A DNA stretch of 64,000 nucleotides from Phycisphaerae bacterium (GTDB lineage: Bacteria > Planctomycetota > Phycisphaerae > Phycisphaerales > SM1A02), in assembly GCA_002717655.1 (NCBI GenBank), contig PBAY01000014.1, positions 62,001-126,000 of the forward strand, written 5' to 3'. A program made the translations under genes and the position numbers. This document shows positions 17,259 through 26,700 of this stretch, in pieces. Below the pieces are notes generated by a model. That model was given only the letters and a program-made list of their open reading frames with translations. It was not told the origin of the DNA and made no database searches. Positions within the stretch are counted from its first letter, which is position 1. Every line of letters begins with the position of its first letter.

Positions 17259-18548
17259 TTGTCAAACCGAATCACCATTATCTCATTGCTCGCGGTCGTA
17301 CCCGCAACCGTTGCGCTTGGCCACGGTTCGATGGGCTATCCAATCAGCAGGACCTACAGCGGCTATCTCGAAGGTCCTGAAAACCCAGAATCCGATGCGA
17401 TTCAGTATGCCGTTGACTGTGGTGGCACACAGCCACTCTATGACTGGCATCAGGTCGCGAACTTCTTTCCCGGCAATGCTTCCTATCAACAGGACATTCC
17501 GTATGAACAGGAGATACCCGATGGGCGACTCGCGAGCGGGAACAATCCCATCTACTACTGTTACGACGCGCCCCGTGATGACTGGCCAGCAACACAGATG
17601 ACCTCTGGCCCGACCGAACTCACATGGGCAGCATGGGTCATCCACAATCCAAGCGTGTTTCATGTCTGGATCACCACTCCGGACTGGGACCCATCGATGG
17701 AACTCAACTGGGACCAGATGGAAGAACTGGAAGTGGGTCCTGTCAGCCTCATTGACAACGAATACAAGTTCGAGGTCGACATTCCGGAACGTGAAGGTCG
17801 CCACGTGCTGTACTGCATCTGGCAACGGCTCGACCCTGCGGGGGAAGGCTTCTATTCAACCTCCGACATCATCTTTGGATCTGACGACGGCAATGACGAC
17901 GGCAGCGATGACGGAAACAACGATGATGGCAGCGATGACGGAAACAACGATGACGGCAGCGATGACGGAAACAACGATGACGGCAGCGATGATGGAAACA
18001 ACGATGACGGCGACAACGACAATGACCATGACAGTCAAGGTCCTGACACCGCATCCCTTTCATTGATTGACAGCTGGGATGGCTCCTGGCACGGCAAGGT
18101 CACCGTCACCAACTCCAATGGAACACTTCCAATGCTCAATTGGACACTGTCCTGGGATGGCGGGCCTCAATTCAGCAGTCTTTGGAATGGAATCCTCAGC
18201 TCCGAGGGTGATCGAACCGTAGTAGACAATGAACATTGGAATGGCTACATCGAAGCTGGCGATTCAACAAGCTTTGAATTCATTGCCCTTGGTTCTTGGC
18301 CTCCAAACATGAGTAATGTCACGCTGAATGGCTTTGACATCGATCTTGGCGATGGCTCGGATGACGATGCCATCGGATGCAATGGAGATGTGAACCTCGA
18401 CAATGTTGTAGACGTACTTGATCTACTGTTGGTGCTGGACAATTGGAACAGCACCGAACCGGGTAATGCCTCCGATCTGGACGGTGACGGTGTGGTGGCC
18501 GTCGGGGACATCCTGATCATTCTGGAGGGCTGGGGCAATTGTCCTTAG
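17259..18548 (+). CDS. AA10 lytic polysaccharide monooxygenase with CBM2-like domain and dockerin-like tag
   Basis: A protein of 429 residues starting at TTG 17259 with AAGGAG 7 bases upstream. The signal peptide ends after Gly21, leaving His22 as mature N-terminus (HGSMGYPISRTY), as AA10 copper enzymes require. The second histidine-brace ligand is probably His129 (WVIHNPSVFHVWIT), and the axial aromatic probably Phe198 (GEGFYSTSDI). An acidic linker at 207-260 contains 4 exact-length DDGSDDGNN-type repeats. Residues 265-365 look like a cellulose-binding CBM2 (Trp276 in GSWHGKVTVTN, WTLSWDGG, GYIEAGDSTSFEFIA). Residues 373-429 are the paired calcium-loop tag. It should oxidatively cleave chitin or cellulose outside the cell. 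Confidence 0.87.
   Translation: MSNRITIISLLAVVPATVALGHGSMGYPISRTYSGYLEGPENPESDAIQYAVDCGGTQPLYDWHQVANFFPGNASYQQDIPYEQEIPDGRLASGNNPIYYCYDAPRDDWPATQMTSGPTELTWAAWVIHNPSVFHVWITTPDWDPSMELNWDQMEELEVGPVSLIDNEYKFEVDIPEREGRHVLYCIWQRLDPAGEGFYSTSDIIFGSDDGNDDGSDDGNNDDGSDDGNNDDGSDDGNNDDGSDDGNNDDGDNDNDHDSQGPDTASLSLIDSWDGSWHGKVTVTNSNGTLPMLNWTLSWDGGPQFSSLWNGILSSEGDRTVVDNEHWNGYIEAGDSTSFEFIALGSWPPNMSNVTLNGFDIDLGDGSDDDAIGCNGDVNLDNVVDVLDLLLVLDNWNSTEPGNASDLDGDGVVAVGDILIILEGWGNCP
17901..18008 (+). repeat. 27-bp tandem repeat (4 copies) encoding the acidic linker
   Basis: Four units of 27 bases start at 17901, 17928, 17955 and 17982, each beginning GGCAGCGATGACGGAAACAA. Only a few synonymous changes (C/T) separate the copies. 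They encode the Gly/Ser/Asp/Asn linker between the LPMO catalytic domain and the CBM2-like domain. The near identity suggests recent expansion by slippage, so copy number may vary between strains. Confidence 0.9.
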
Positions 18549-18579
18549 ATCGACTGATCCGACATGGAAGAGACCGGAA

Positions 18580-20160
18580 TCAGTCTTGATCCCGGAGATC
18601 CGGAAGGACATACCCATCACGGTCCAATTGGGCACGAATCGCCCGCTTGTCGACCTTACCGGTTCCAGTCATCGGCAACGCCTCGGCGACAATGAAGTCG
18701 TCGGGGCGTTGCCACTTCAACAGATCTACCATCGCATCCTGCAACTCGACCGGATCACATTCATGCCCGGATTTCATCACCACCATGGCGACCGGACGCT
18801 CCCCCCAGTGGGGATGAGCACGCCCGACCACAGCTGACATCTCCACGGACTCAACGGCATTGATGCGCATTTCCAGATCGATCGAAGAAATCCATTCTCC
18901 ACCTGATTTGATGACATCCTTTTCCCGCTCACGAAGTTCAAGAGAACCTCGATCGTTCAGCGTTGCGATATCTCCGGTCACCAACCAGCCGTCTTCGAAT
19001 GAATCAGCTCCGGAATCATGCAGGTAACTGGAGACCACAGTAGGCCCGCATGCCAGAAGCCGACCCATCGTTTCCCCGTCAGGCGCAATCGGTCGACCGT
19101 CATCTGTTTCAATCTTCAACTGCAATCCAGGCAGAGGCACTCCGGCATCGTCTCCATCTGAATCGAGTGACCAGGTACCGACTGGATTGAGTTCCGTCAT
19201 GCCCCATGAACGATGAACCGTTACACCAAGAGAGGCGTGATACCAGTCACGAAGTTCTCGAGGCGCCCGTCCTCCACCACAGAGAATGCGTTGAAGCGAA
19301 CCCGTCTGCCAGCGGTCGGGCTCCTTCTGGATCGCAGACTGAACGGACGCCCAGACGGTCGGAACACCTGCCGCAACAGTGGCCCCCTCCCCATCAATCA
19401 GCTCAAGAAGATCCTCGGCATGGGGCCTTGGACCTGGCAGAATCTGATCGGATCCAAGCATGCAGGCGGCATACGGCATCCCCCATGACAAGGCATGGAA
19501 CATCGGAACGACGTTCAGAACACGATCTTTCCAACTCAACCCCATGACATCCGGCAGCGAGATGAGAATCGTATGCAGCCATGTTGAACGATGGGAATAG
19601 ACCACACCGCGTGGACGACCTGTTGTACCACTCGTATGACAGATCCCCATCGGCGATGTTTCATCGAGATCCGGCCAGTCGTACGAAGAATCATGCGAGT
19701 TGAGATCCGGCCAATCCATTTCCGGATCTGCAATGATGACCTCTCGAACACACTCGACTCGAGCAGCAATGTCATTGGCCATCCCGGCGTTATCCGAATC
19801 CGCAAGTATGACGACATCACCAGCGTCTTCCACGATCCATGCCAGATCCTCAAGTGAGAGACGAAGATTCAAGGCATGGAGTACGGCGCCCATGCATGGA
19901 ATGGAGATATAGGCTTCCAGGTGATGGTGCGTGTTCCACATCAGCGTCGCCACTCGATCGCCGGGTTGAATTCCCGCCGAGGCAAGCAGATGTGCCAGCA
20001 TGCCTGCACGCTCAAGCGTTCGGGGCAAGGTCTGCGCATGCCTGCCTTGCTCACCACGGGTCATGACACGTGCTTCAGGACGAATCATCCCGCCCCTGAA
20101 CAGCAGATTCTTCAGAAGCAAGGCCTCCCCCGGACTTGTGGATTGGGCTGATCGGGGCAT
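18580..20160 (-). CDS. Acyl-CoA synthetase / AMP-dependent ligase
   Basis: A protein of 526 residues of the ANL superfamily. The P-loop motif is [16 protein letters not shown], the adenylate-binding motif is SWGMTELNP, the hinge region is [16 protein letters not shown], and the C-terminal catalytic lysine is in [13 protein letters not shown]. It activates a carboxylic acid with ATP and joins it to CoA. The length and motif set fit medium- or long-chain fatty acyl-CoA ligases. It diverges from the acyl-CoA dehydrogenase gene across about 80 bases, and the pair probably serves acid degradation. Confidence 0.9.
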   Translation of the reverse strand: MPRSAQSTSPGEALLLKNLLFRGGMIRPEARVMTRGEQGRHAQTLPRTLERAGMLAHLLASAGIQPGDRVATLMWNTHHHLEAYISIPCMGAVLHALNLRLSLEDLAWIVEDAGDVVILADSDNAGMANDIAARVECVREVIIADPEMDWPDLNSHDSSYDWPDLDETSPMGICHTSGTTGRPRGVVYSHRSTWLHTILISLPDVMGLSWKDRVLNVVPMFHALSWGMPYAACMLGSDQILPGPRPHAEDLLELIDGEGATVAAGVPTVWASVQSAIQKEPDRWQTGSLQRILCGGGRAPRELRDWYHASLGVTVHRSWGMTELNPVGTWSLDSDGDDAGVPLPGLQLKIETDDGRPIAPDGETMGRLLACGPTVVSSYLHDSGADSFEDGWLVTGDIATLNDRGSLELREREKDVIKSGGEWISSIDLEMRINAVESVEMSAVVGRAHPHWGERPVAMVVMKSGHECDPVELQDAMVDLLKWQRPDDFIVAEALPMTGTGKVDKRAIRAQLDRDGYVLPDLRDQD

Positions 20161-20241
20161 GGACGGGTGTTCCCTCCTACCATTGCAGACGCAGAAGACC
20201 GGACAACTGCGATGGAGCAGCCGGCCAACGGAGGATACTGC

Positions 20242-21441
20242 ATGCCTGTGGACCGCTCAGCCCTGGACTTCCTTGATCTCGATTCTGGACTCCCGTCCGC
20301 TGCGATTGCAGCCCGGGATGCTGTCCGCTCATGGGTGGACGACACATTCATGCCCCAGGCCTCAAGACTCTGGCGGGAAAATGAATTTCCTCGTGAGTAC
20401 TTCACTGAACTGGGCAAACTCAATGCGTTCGGCACCACCATCTCAGGCTGGGGCTGCCCCGGCCTTGATCCCTTCACTTCAGGCATCATCATGCGTGAAC
20501 TGGAACGCGGCGATACCGGCCTTCGCACCTGTGCTTCGGTTCAGGGCTCGCTGGCGATGAACGCCATTGCGGAGTTTGGATCAGAAGAACAGCGAAACTC
20601 ACTGTTGCCCGGGATGGCTGCGGGAACACACCTTTCCTGCTTCGGACTCACCGAACCCGGACATGGTTCAAATCCCGGTGGCATGACAACCATCGCCCGA
20701 CGAGACGGAGATCACTATGTTCTTTCGGGCGAAAAGAAATGGATTGGCAATGCCACGGTTGCGGACACCGCACTGATCTGGGCCAAAGCTGATGATGTGG
20801 ATGGCGTGGAGCCGACCTCCAGTCGCGCCATCAGAGGCTTTCTGGTCGACACCTCCCTTGGCGGCTATGACTCCAGACTGATTGAAGGAAGGATGTCACT
20901 GCGCATCGGCCTTACGGCAGAGATTTCATTGAACGAGGTACGTGTCCCGGTCGAAGCGATGCTTCCTCATGCCATTGGACTTGGCGCAGCCCTGTCTTGC
21001 CTGAACCACGCCCGCTACGGGATCACCTGGGGAGTGGTCGGTGCCGGCATGGCATGTCTTGAGGAGGCACTTGAACATGCCGGGGATCGCGAAATCTTCG
21101 GCCGGCCATTGGCAGGATTCCAGCTTGCTCAGGACAAACTCGCCACCATGCTGACCCAGCTCAATCAGGCACAATTGATTGCCTGGCGGCTCGCTCAGCT
21201 GAAAGCGGATGGTCATCTCACGACCGAACAGATTTCACTTGGCAAAGCTGCCAATGTCGAAGCAGCTTCTCAGATTGCACGCACGGGGAGAGAACTGCTT
21301 GGTGGCATCGGCATCTGCGATGATCGAGCCTGCTTCAGGCACCTCTGCAATCTCGAATCCGTCGCAACCTATGAAGGCACACGCGATATTCATCATCTGA
21401 TTCTGGGGCATGCATTGACGGGAATCCCTGCCTTCCGTTGA
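20242..21441 (+). CDS. Acyl-CoA dehydrogenase, glutaryl-CoA dehydrogenase-like
   Basis: A protein of 399 residues from the ATG at 20242, chosen because GGAGG (20230-20234) precedes it by 7 bases; the frame is open upstream to 20167. It has the full FAD acyl-CoA dehydrogenase fold: CFGLTEPGHGSNPGG (flavin and substrate loop), GEKKWIGN, and the catalytic glutamate motif ATYEGTRDIHHLILGHALTG. The latter two read like glutaryl-CoA dehydrogenases, which oxidise and decarboxylate glutaryl-CoA in lysine/tryptophan breakdown. Specificity is not proven. It sits divergent to the acyl-CoA ligase gene. Confidence 0.88.
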   Translation: MPVDRSALDFLDLDSGLPSAAIAARDAVRSWVDDTFMPQASRLWRENEFPREYFTELGKLNAFGTTISGWGCPGLDPFTSGIIMRELERGDTGLRTCASVQGSLAMNAIAEFGSEEQRNSLLPGMAAGTHLSCFGLTEPGHGSNPGGMTTIARRDGDHYVLSGEKKWIGNATVADTALIWAKADDVDGVEPTSSRAIRGFLVDTSLGGYDSRLIEGRMSLRIGLTAEISLNEVRVPVEAMLPHAIGLGAALSCLNHARYGITWGVVGAGMACLEEALEHAGDREIFGRPLAGFQLAQDKLATMLTQLNQAQLIAWRLAQLKADGHLTTEQISLGKAANVEAASQIARTGRELLGGIGICDDRACFRHLCNLESVATYEGTRDIHHLILGHALTGIPAFR

Positions 21442-21472
21442 AGGAAGTCGTTCATGGAAGGAGACTGTAGTC

Positions 21473-21910
21473 ATGAGTGAAAAATGGGACCGACGCTTCC
21501 TCGAACTCGCGGAATCAATCGCCACCTGGAGCAAGGATCCTGATCGTGGTGTCGGGTGCGTAATCGCTTCCACTGATCGACGGGTCTGCGCAACCGGCTT
21601 CAATGGACTGCCCTCCGGTGTTGAAGATCTACCTGACCGGCTGGCTCGACCCGCCAAATATGATCTCATGTGCCACGCTGAAGCCAATGCCATCATTCAA
21701 TGTGCGAGACACGGCGTCTCTCCGATCGGCGCCACCATCTACTCCACCTTCTTCCCGTGCATCCAGTGTGCGTTGATGATCGTGCAGGCGGGACTTGCCA
21801 GAGTGGTGTCAAAGGAGCTCACCGAAGGTGATGAACACTGGGCCGAAAGTGTTCAGAAATCTCAGGCGATCTTCACGGAAGCAGGAATCGACTGGGAAAT
21901 GCTTTCCTGA
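21473..21910 (+). CDS. Deoxycytidylate (dCMP) deaminase family protein
   Basis: A protein of 145 residues with the zinc site of the cytidine/dCMP deaminase superfamily: CHAEANAI (His68, catalytic Glu70) and PCIQCA (Cys96, Cys99). DRGVGCVIAS and TGFNGLPSGVED match dCMP deaminases, which make dUMP for thymidylate synthesis. It begins 31 bases after the acyl-CoA dehydrogenase stop. GAAGGAG-like purines precede the ATG. Expression with its neighbours is likely coincidental. Confidence 0.88.
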   Translation: MSEKWDRRFLELAESIATWSKDPDRGVGCVIASTDRRVCATGFNGLPSGVEDLPDRLARPAKYDLMCHAEANAIIQCARHGVSPIGATIYSTFFPCIQCALMIVQAGLARVVSKELTEGDEHWAESVQKSQAIFTEAGIDWEMLS

Positions 21911-21965
21911 AACATGCTGCACTGACTCGCATCCCACGCTGACCCGTGACAAGTAGAATCAAGAC

Positions 21966-23288
21966 ATGACGCTGCGAGAAATGAACTTCGATGGCTTGAT
22001 CGGCCCGACCCACAACTATGCGGGCCTGTCGTTCGGCAACGTCGCCTCGAAGAGTCATGGCGGGCAGGAAAGCCACCCTCGTGCCGCTGCACTTCAGGGT
22101 CTGGAGAAGATGAAAGCGGTCGCAGCGATGGGTTTCGACCAGGGCTTCATTCCACCCCTGGCAAGGCCTGAGGCAGATGTCCTTCGCGGACTTGGATTCC
22201 AGGGCGACGATGCGGCCGTGTTGCAGGATGCATCGAAGAATGATCCAGTCCTGCTGGCTCAGGTTTCATCCGCCTCCAGCATGTGGACGGCGAATGCGGC
22301 AACGGTGTCCCCTTCATGCGATACGAATGACGGCAGAGTCCACTTCACGCCAGCCAACCTGCGTGCCCAGTTCCATCGGTCGATCGAACCTGAAGACACC
22401 GGCCGGATCCTGTCCGTGATCTTTGCCGACCCTGCTCGGTTCAAACACCATGCCCCGCTGCCACCTTGCGATCAATACGGCGATGAAGGCGCCGCCAATC
22501 ACACTCGACTGGCCACTGATGCCCAACGACTGCATCTCTTCGTCTATGGCGTGGAAAGCAGAAGAAAGGAAGCCCCAAGGCCTCACCGTTTCCCTGCAAG
22601 ACAAACGCTTGAGGCATCAGAAGCCATTGCTCGACGACATGGGCTGGATTCAGCCATCTTCGTGCAACAGAATCCAGACGTGATCGATCAGGGCGTCTTC
22701 CACAATGACGTGATCAGCGTGGGTACTGGACGAGTCTTGCTCTATCACGAACAGGCCTTTGTGGATTCGGATCGTGTGATCGACATGATTCAGGAACGAC
22801 TCGGCACTTCCTTTGTTCCACTTTGCGTCTTAGGTGACGAACTGAGTGTCCAAGACTGTGTCTCTTCCTATCTCTTCAACAGCCAACTACTCGAGAAACC
22901 TGATGGCTCGATGATTCTGGTTGCACCGAGTGAAGGCGAGCAACATGAAGATGTTCAGGCCGTCTGCCGTCGCTGGTGTACCGAAGACACACCCATTGAG
23001 GATGTCGTCTGGATGAATGTCAGGGAATCCATGAGCAATGGTGGCGGTCCTGCCTGCCTTCGGCTGAGAGTGCCTCTGGCAGATGAGGAACGAGCGGCCG
23101 TTCATCCTGGATTCATCCTCACTCCAGAACGAGCTGAGCAGCTGGAAACATGGATCAATCGCTGGTACCCGGAGTCACTGCTCCCGGATTCACTTGCTGA
23201 CCCACAACTGTTGACCAATACAAGGGATGCGCTGGATGCGCTGACTTCGATGCTTGAAACGGGACCGATTTACAAGTTTCAGCAGTAG
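21966..23288 (+). CDS. astB: N-succinylarginine dihydrolase
   Basis: A protein of 440 residues, the length of AstB. This enzyme of the arginine succinyltransferase pathway turns N2-succinylarginine into succinylornithine, CO2 and two ammonia. Signature regions include FDGLIGPTHNYAGLSFGN at the N-terminus, the catalytic histidine in GVFHNDVISVG (His246) and the nucleophilic cysteine in NGGGPACLRLRV (Cys364), each within two positions of E. coli numbering. The other ast genes are not in the window, so pathway use depends on distant loci. Confidence 0.96.
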   Translation: MTLREMNFDGLIGPTHNYAGLSFGNVASKSHGGQESHPRAAALQGLEKMKAVAAMGFDQGFIPPLARPEADVLRGLGFQGDDAAVLQDASKNDPVLLAQVSSASSMWTANAATVSPSCDTNDGRVHFTPANLRAQFHRSIEPEDTGRILSVIFADPARFKHHAPLPPCDQYGDEGAANHTRLATDAQRLHLFVYGVESRRKEAPRPHRFPARQTLEASEAIARRHGLDSAIFVQQNPDVIDQGVFHNDVISVGTGRVLLYHEQAFVDSDRVIDMIQERLGTSFVPLCVLGDELSVQDCVSSYLFNSQLLEKPDGSMILVAPSEGEQHEDVQAVCRRWCTEDTPIEDVVWMNVRESMSNGGGPACLRLRVPLADEERAAVHPGFILTPERAEQLETWINRWYPESLLPDSLADPQLLTNTRDALDALTSMLETGPIYKFQQ

Positions 23289-23705
23289 AGTTGCCCGATC
23301 GGACACACAACAGCCTCCTTGGGCCATAGACGGGCATGAAGCACCACTCTTCTTGTTCCAAGGATCCGGTACATGACGCTTTTCCTGCTACGAAACGGCT
23401 CTCTCGCCATGGATCTCGGCCGCCGCACCTATGGCTGTATCTATGTCCACAGACTCGATGTCGAGATGGGCTGCTGGGTCCCCAGAGCCCTTATTCGATT
23501 GAAACTGAACACCAATCAGGTTGATGCGCTGGCTCGTGATGGACAGGTCATGATCCCTACAGTGCCCTGAGGCACGTCAAAGCCGCTGTAATCGGCAAAA
23601 ACGCAGTGAGTCGGGCTCCGTGAAGGCCGCCCTGCAGGCTTTCCCACAGTAGACTCTTCGGTCCGGCTTTCGGCCTATTGCCAAGCCACATGGAGAGTCT
23701 CAATC
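23289..23705. other. Intergenic stretch before the amidohydrolase cluster
   Basis: This 417-base gap holds only a doubtful 65-codon frame (23373-23570). The rest (about 23571-23705) carries presumably the promoter and leader of the amidohydrolase operon, but I could not pick a convincing -35/-10 pair. No tRNA or riboswitch core is recognised. Confidence 0.4.
23373..23570 (+). CDS. Possible small hypothetical protein
   Basis: A 65-codon frame with AAGGA 8 bases before the ATG. The product has no signal peptide or known motif, is mildly basic and ends QVMIPTVP. It may be real because of the ribosome binding site and its position in an otherwise empty gap. No codon-usage statistics could be computed by eye. 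Confidence 0.3.
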   Translation: MTLFLLRNGSLAMDLGRRTYGCIYVHRLDVEMGCWVPRALIRLKLNTNQVDALARDGQVMIPTVP

Positions 23706-26700
23706 ATGCCTGCCCCATCGCTCATTCATCTTGGACTGCTTGCCGCTCTGGTTCCTGCAGTTCTGGCGGATTCCACTTCACTACAAGCACCAAACGGACT
23801 GTATCAGCGATACGGATCACTTGATTGTCATGCCATCATCGGCGCTGATCTCGTTCCAAAACCCGGCGAAAGAATTGAAGCTGGCACGATCGTCATTCGC
23901 AACGGTGTCATTGAAGCAATCGGAGCCGATGTCTCGGTTCCCCCGGAAGCACAGGTATGGCATGCGGAAGACATGACCATCTACCCGGGCTTCGTAGAGC
24001 CGGCCTTGATGGTGGAAACAGGCGATGCGCCTACGGGCATGGGTTCCCACTGGAATGCTCGGATTCGATCACAGGTTGATCTGTCCAACCCTCAGGGTCT
24101 TGAACCGCTCGCTGCCTCGACCCGCTCCTCCATGCGGCAGGCTGGTTATGCCGTAGCGGCTGCACATCCTTCACAGGGGATTCTTCGTGGACGCGGACTG
24201 GTCGTACCAATGGCCGAAAACGCCGTGGATGTCCGACCTTATCACGCGATCATTCCAATGTCCGCTGGATTTGATCGTGGCGGCTGGGGCGCCGGCTATC
24301 CCAATTCACTCATGGGCGCGATTGCCATGATGCGACAGAGCCTCCTTGATGCCCAATGGCACGAAGCCTGCCTGGACAACTGGGAGCGAGATCCCGGGAG
24401 AATGCAGCGGCCTCCGCGGCGCGATGCGCTTGCGGCCATGCAGGATGTGATCAATCGAAGACAACCACTGCTGATTGAGACCGGATCACTCAACAACGCA
24501 GCACGAGCCGGCGCGATCGCCGATGAATTCGACCTCGATCTGTGGCTCGTGGGCACTGGTGATGAATATCAGAACCTCACCGCCATCAAGCAGCTGGAAT
24601 GCCCCATCATCGTTCCGCTGGAGTTCCCCAGCAGGCCGGATCTCGCTTCATTGGAAGCAGCCGATCGAATTTCTCTCGAATCCATGCAGCAATGGGAACA
24701 GGCTCCTACGAATCTTCGACGTCTTGTCAACGCGGACGTTGATCTCTACGTCACCAGTACCGGTCTTGGTCGACCGGATGAAATCAGATCATCGCTTCGC
24801 AAGGCGATTGAAACAGGCGGACTCGACAAGACCATGGCACTTGAACTGCTGACCACACGCCCCGCAGAACTGCTGGGTATCGACAATCAGGTTGGCACAT
24901 TGAAACCGGGCAAGGCTGCACATCTGGTCATCTGCAGCGGCGATCTGTTCGACAAGAAGACCAAGATCCATGAAGTCTGGATTGCCGGCACACGGCACGA
25001 CTATGACAAGGAGCCGATGGCTGAACTGGCCGGCAAGGGCACGTTCACATCAGGTGACCAGACGTTCAAGGGATCAATCAATACCAGCAAGAAGTCCTTC
25101 TCCATCGACGTACCCGTCCCGAAGAAGGAAGAGACACCCGAAGGCGATGAGCAACAGCCTGCGGATGAAACGCCTGCCACGGAAACAATCAAGGGCAAGT
25201 CCATGACTGTTTCCGGCCACCGCATGTGGGGCGTGATCGATTCGAAGCCCTGGGGACAGGAAGGTTGGGCACGCTTTAGCGGTCGAATTCAAGGCGAACA
25301 GTTCGCCGGACGAGGTCGACTTGCTGACGGCACGCCGTTCACCTTCGATTTCGTCGTCTCCGATGATGCTGAAGAAGATGATGAGGCTGAAGCCCAAGAA
25401 ACCGAAACAGCTGAAGCGGCCGAGGGTGAATCACAGGATCCAATCGCCGGCACCTGGATGATGACCATGGAAATTCCCGGAGCTGATTTCACTCCTGAGA
25501 TGGAAGTGGTCATCACCCGTGATGGAGACGCCCTTTCAGGCACCATCATGATGATGCAGAACGAACAGAAGATGGACTCACTGTCCTTCGATGAGGCCAG
25601 TGGAACACTGGAGGCCTCAAGCAGTCAGGGTGGCCGATCATTCACATTCAAAGCCACGGTCAATGGCAACTCCGCCAGCGGAACCGCCTCCAGCCCATTC
25701 GGCGAATTCGCAATCTCTTGCGTTCGAGAGGGTGCTGATGGAGCAGTTGCCTCTGCCGGCAAGGACGATGAGGAGAATTCGGAATCCAGTGACATTCCAG
25801 AGCAGCTGGCCTACCCGATGGGTGCCTTCGGCCGACTGTCGCCACCAGAACAGGAAGACATCCGGATCGAGAATGCCACGATCTGGACTTCAGGCCCTGC
25901 AGGAATCATCGAAGACGGATGCATGATCACACGCGATGGAAAAATCGCCTGGGTCGGACCAATGAGTGAGGCTCCGGAAGCATCCGGCCTCCGAATCATC
26001 GATGCCACCGGATTGCACATCACACCCGGACTGATTGATTGTCACAGTCATACCGGCATCAATGGTGGCGTCAATGAAGGCAGTGAAGCCTGTACCGCTG
26101 AAGTCAGAATTGCGGATGTGGTCGATGCCGAGGACATCGGCTGGTATCGCCAGCTTGCCGGAGGACTTACCGCCTGCAATCAGCTGCATGGTTCTGCCAA
26201 TCCTATTGGCGGCCAGAACAGCGTCGTCAAGCTCAAGTGGGGTCGACAGGCCAGTGAGTTCAAGGTTACTGATGCGATTGGCGGCATCAAGTTCGCGCTG
26301 GGCGAGAATGTCAAGCGCAGCACCGGCCGGTATCCCAACACTCGCATGGGCGTGAACAGCTTCATGCGTGATCGCTTCATGGCCGCCAAGGCCTATCGTG
26401 ATGAATGGTCTCGATGGAATGAGATGAGTGACGAGGAACAGCGAGCAAACATGCCGCCACGACGCGATCTGGAAATGGACACGTTGATTGAAATCCTCGA
26501 AGGTGAACGCCTGGTCCACTGTCATTCCTATCGACAGGATGAAATCCTGGCGCTTCTGCGACTGGCGGAGGAGATGGAGTTCACCATCGGGACACTCCAG
26601 CATATTCTCGAGGGCTACAAGGTGGCCGACGCCATCGCCGACCACGGAGCTGGCGCCAGTTCATTCAGCGACTGGTGGGCCTACAAGGTCGAAGTCATGG

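Noticed and set aside
17901-18008. CRISPR-like array
   Set aside because: The units are contiguous, have no spacers and are in frame with a protein linker.
25890-26645. 251-codon open frame on the minus strand
   Set aside because: Antisense to the active amidohydrolase module; no ribosome binding site or domain.
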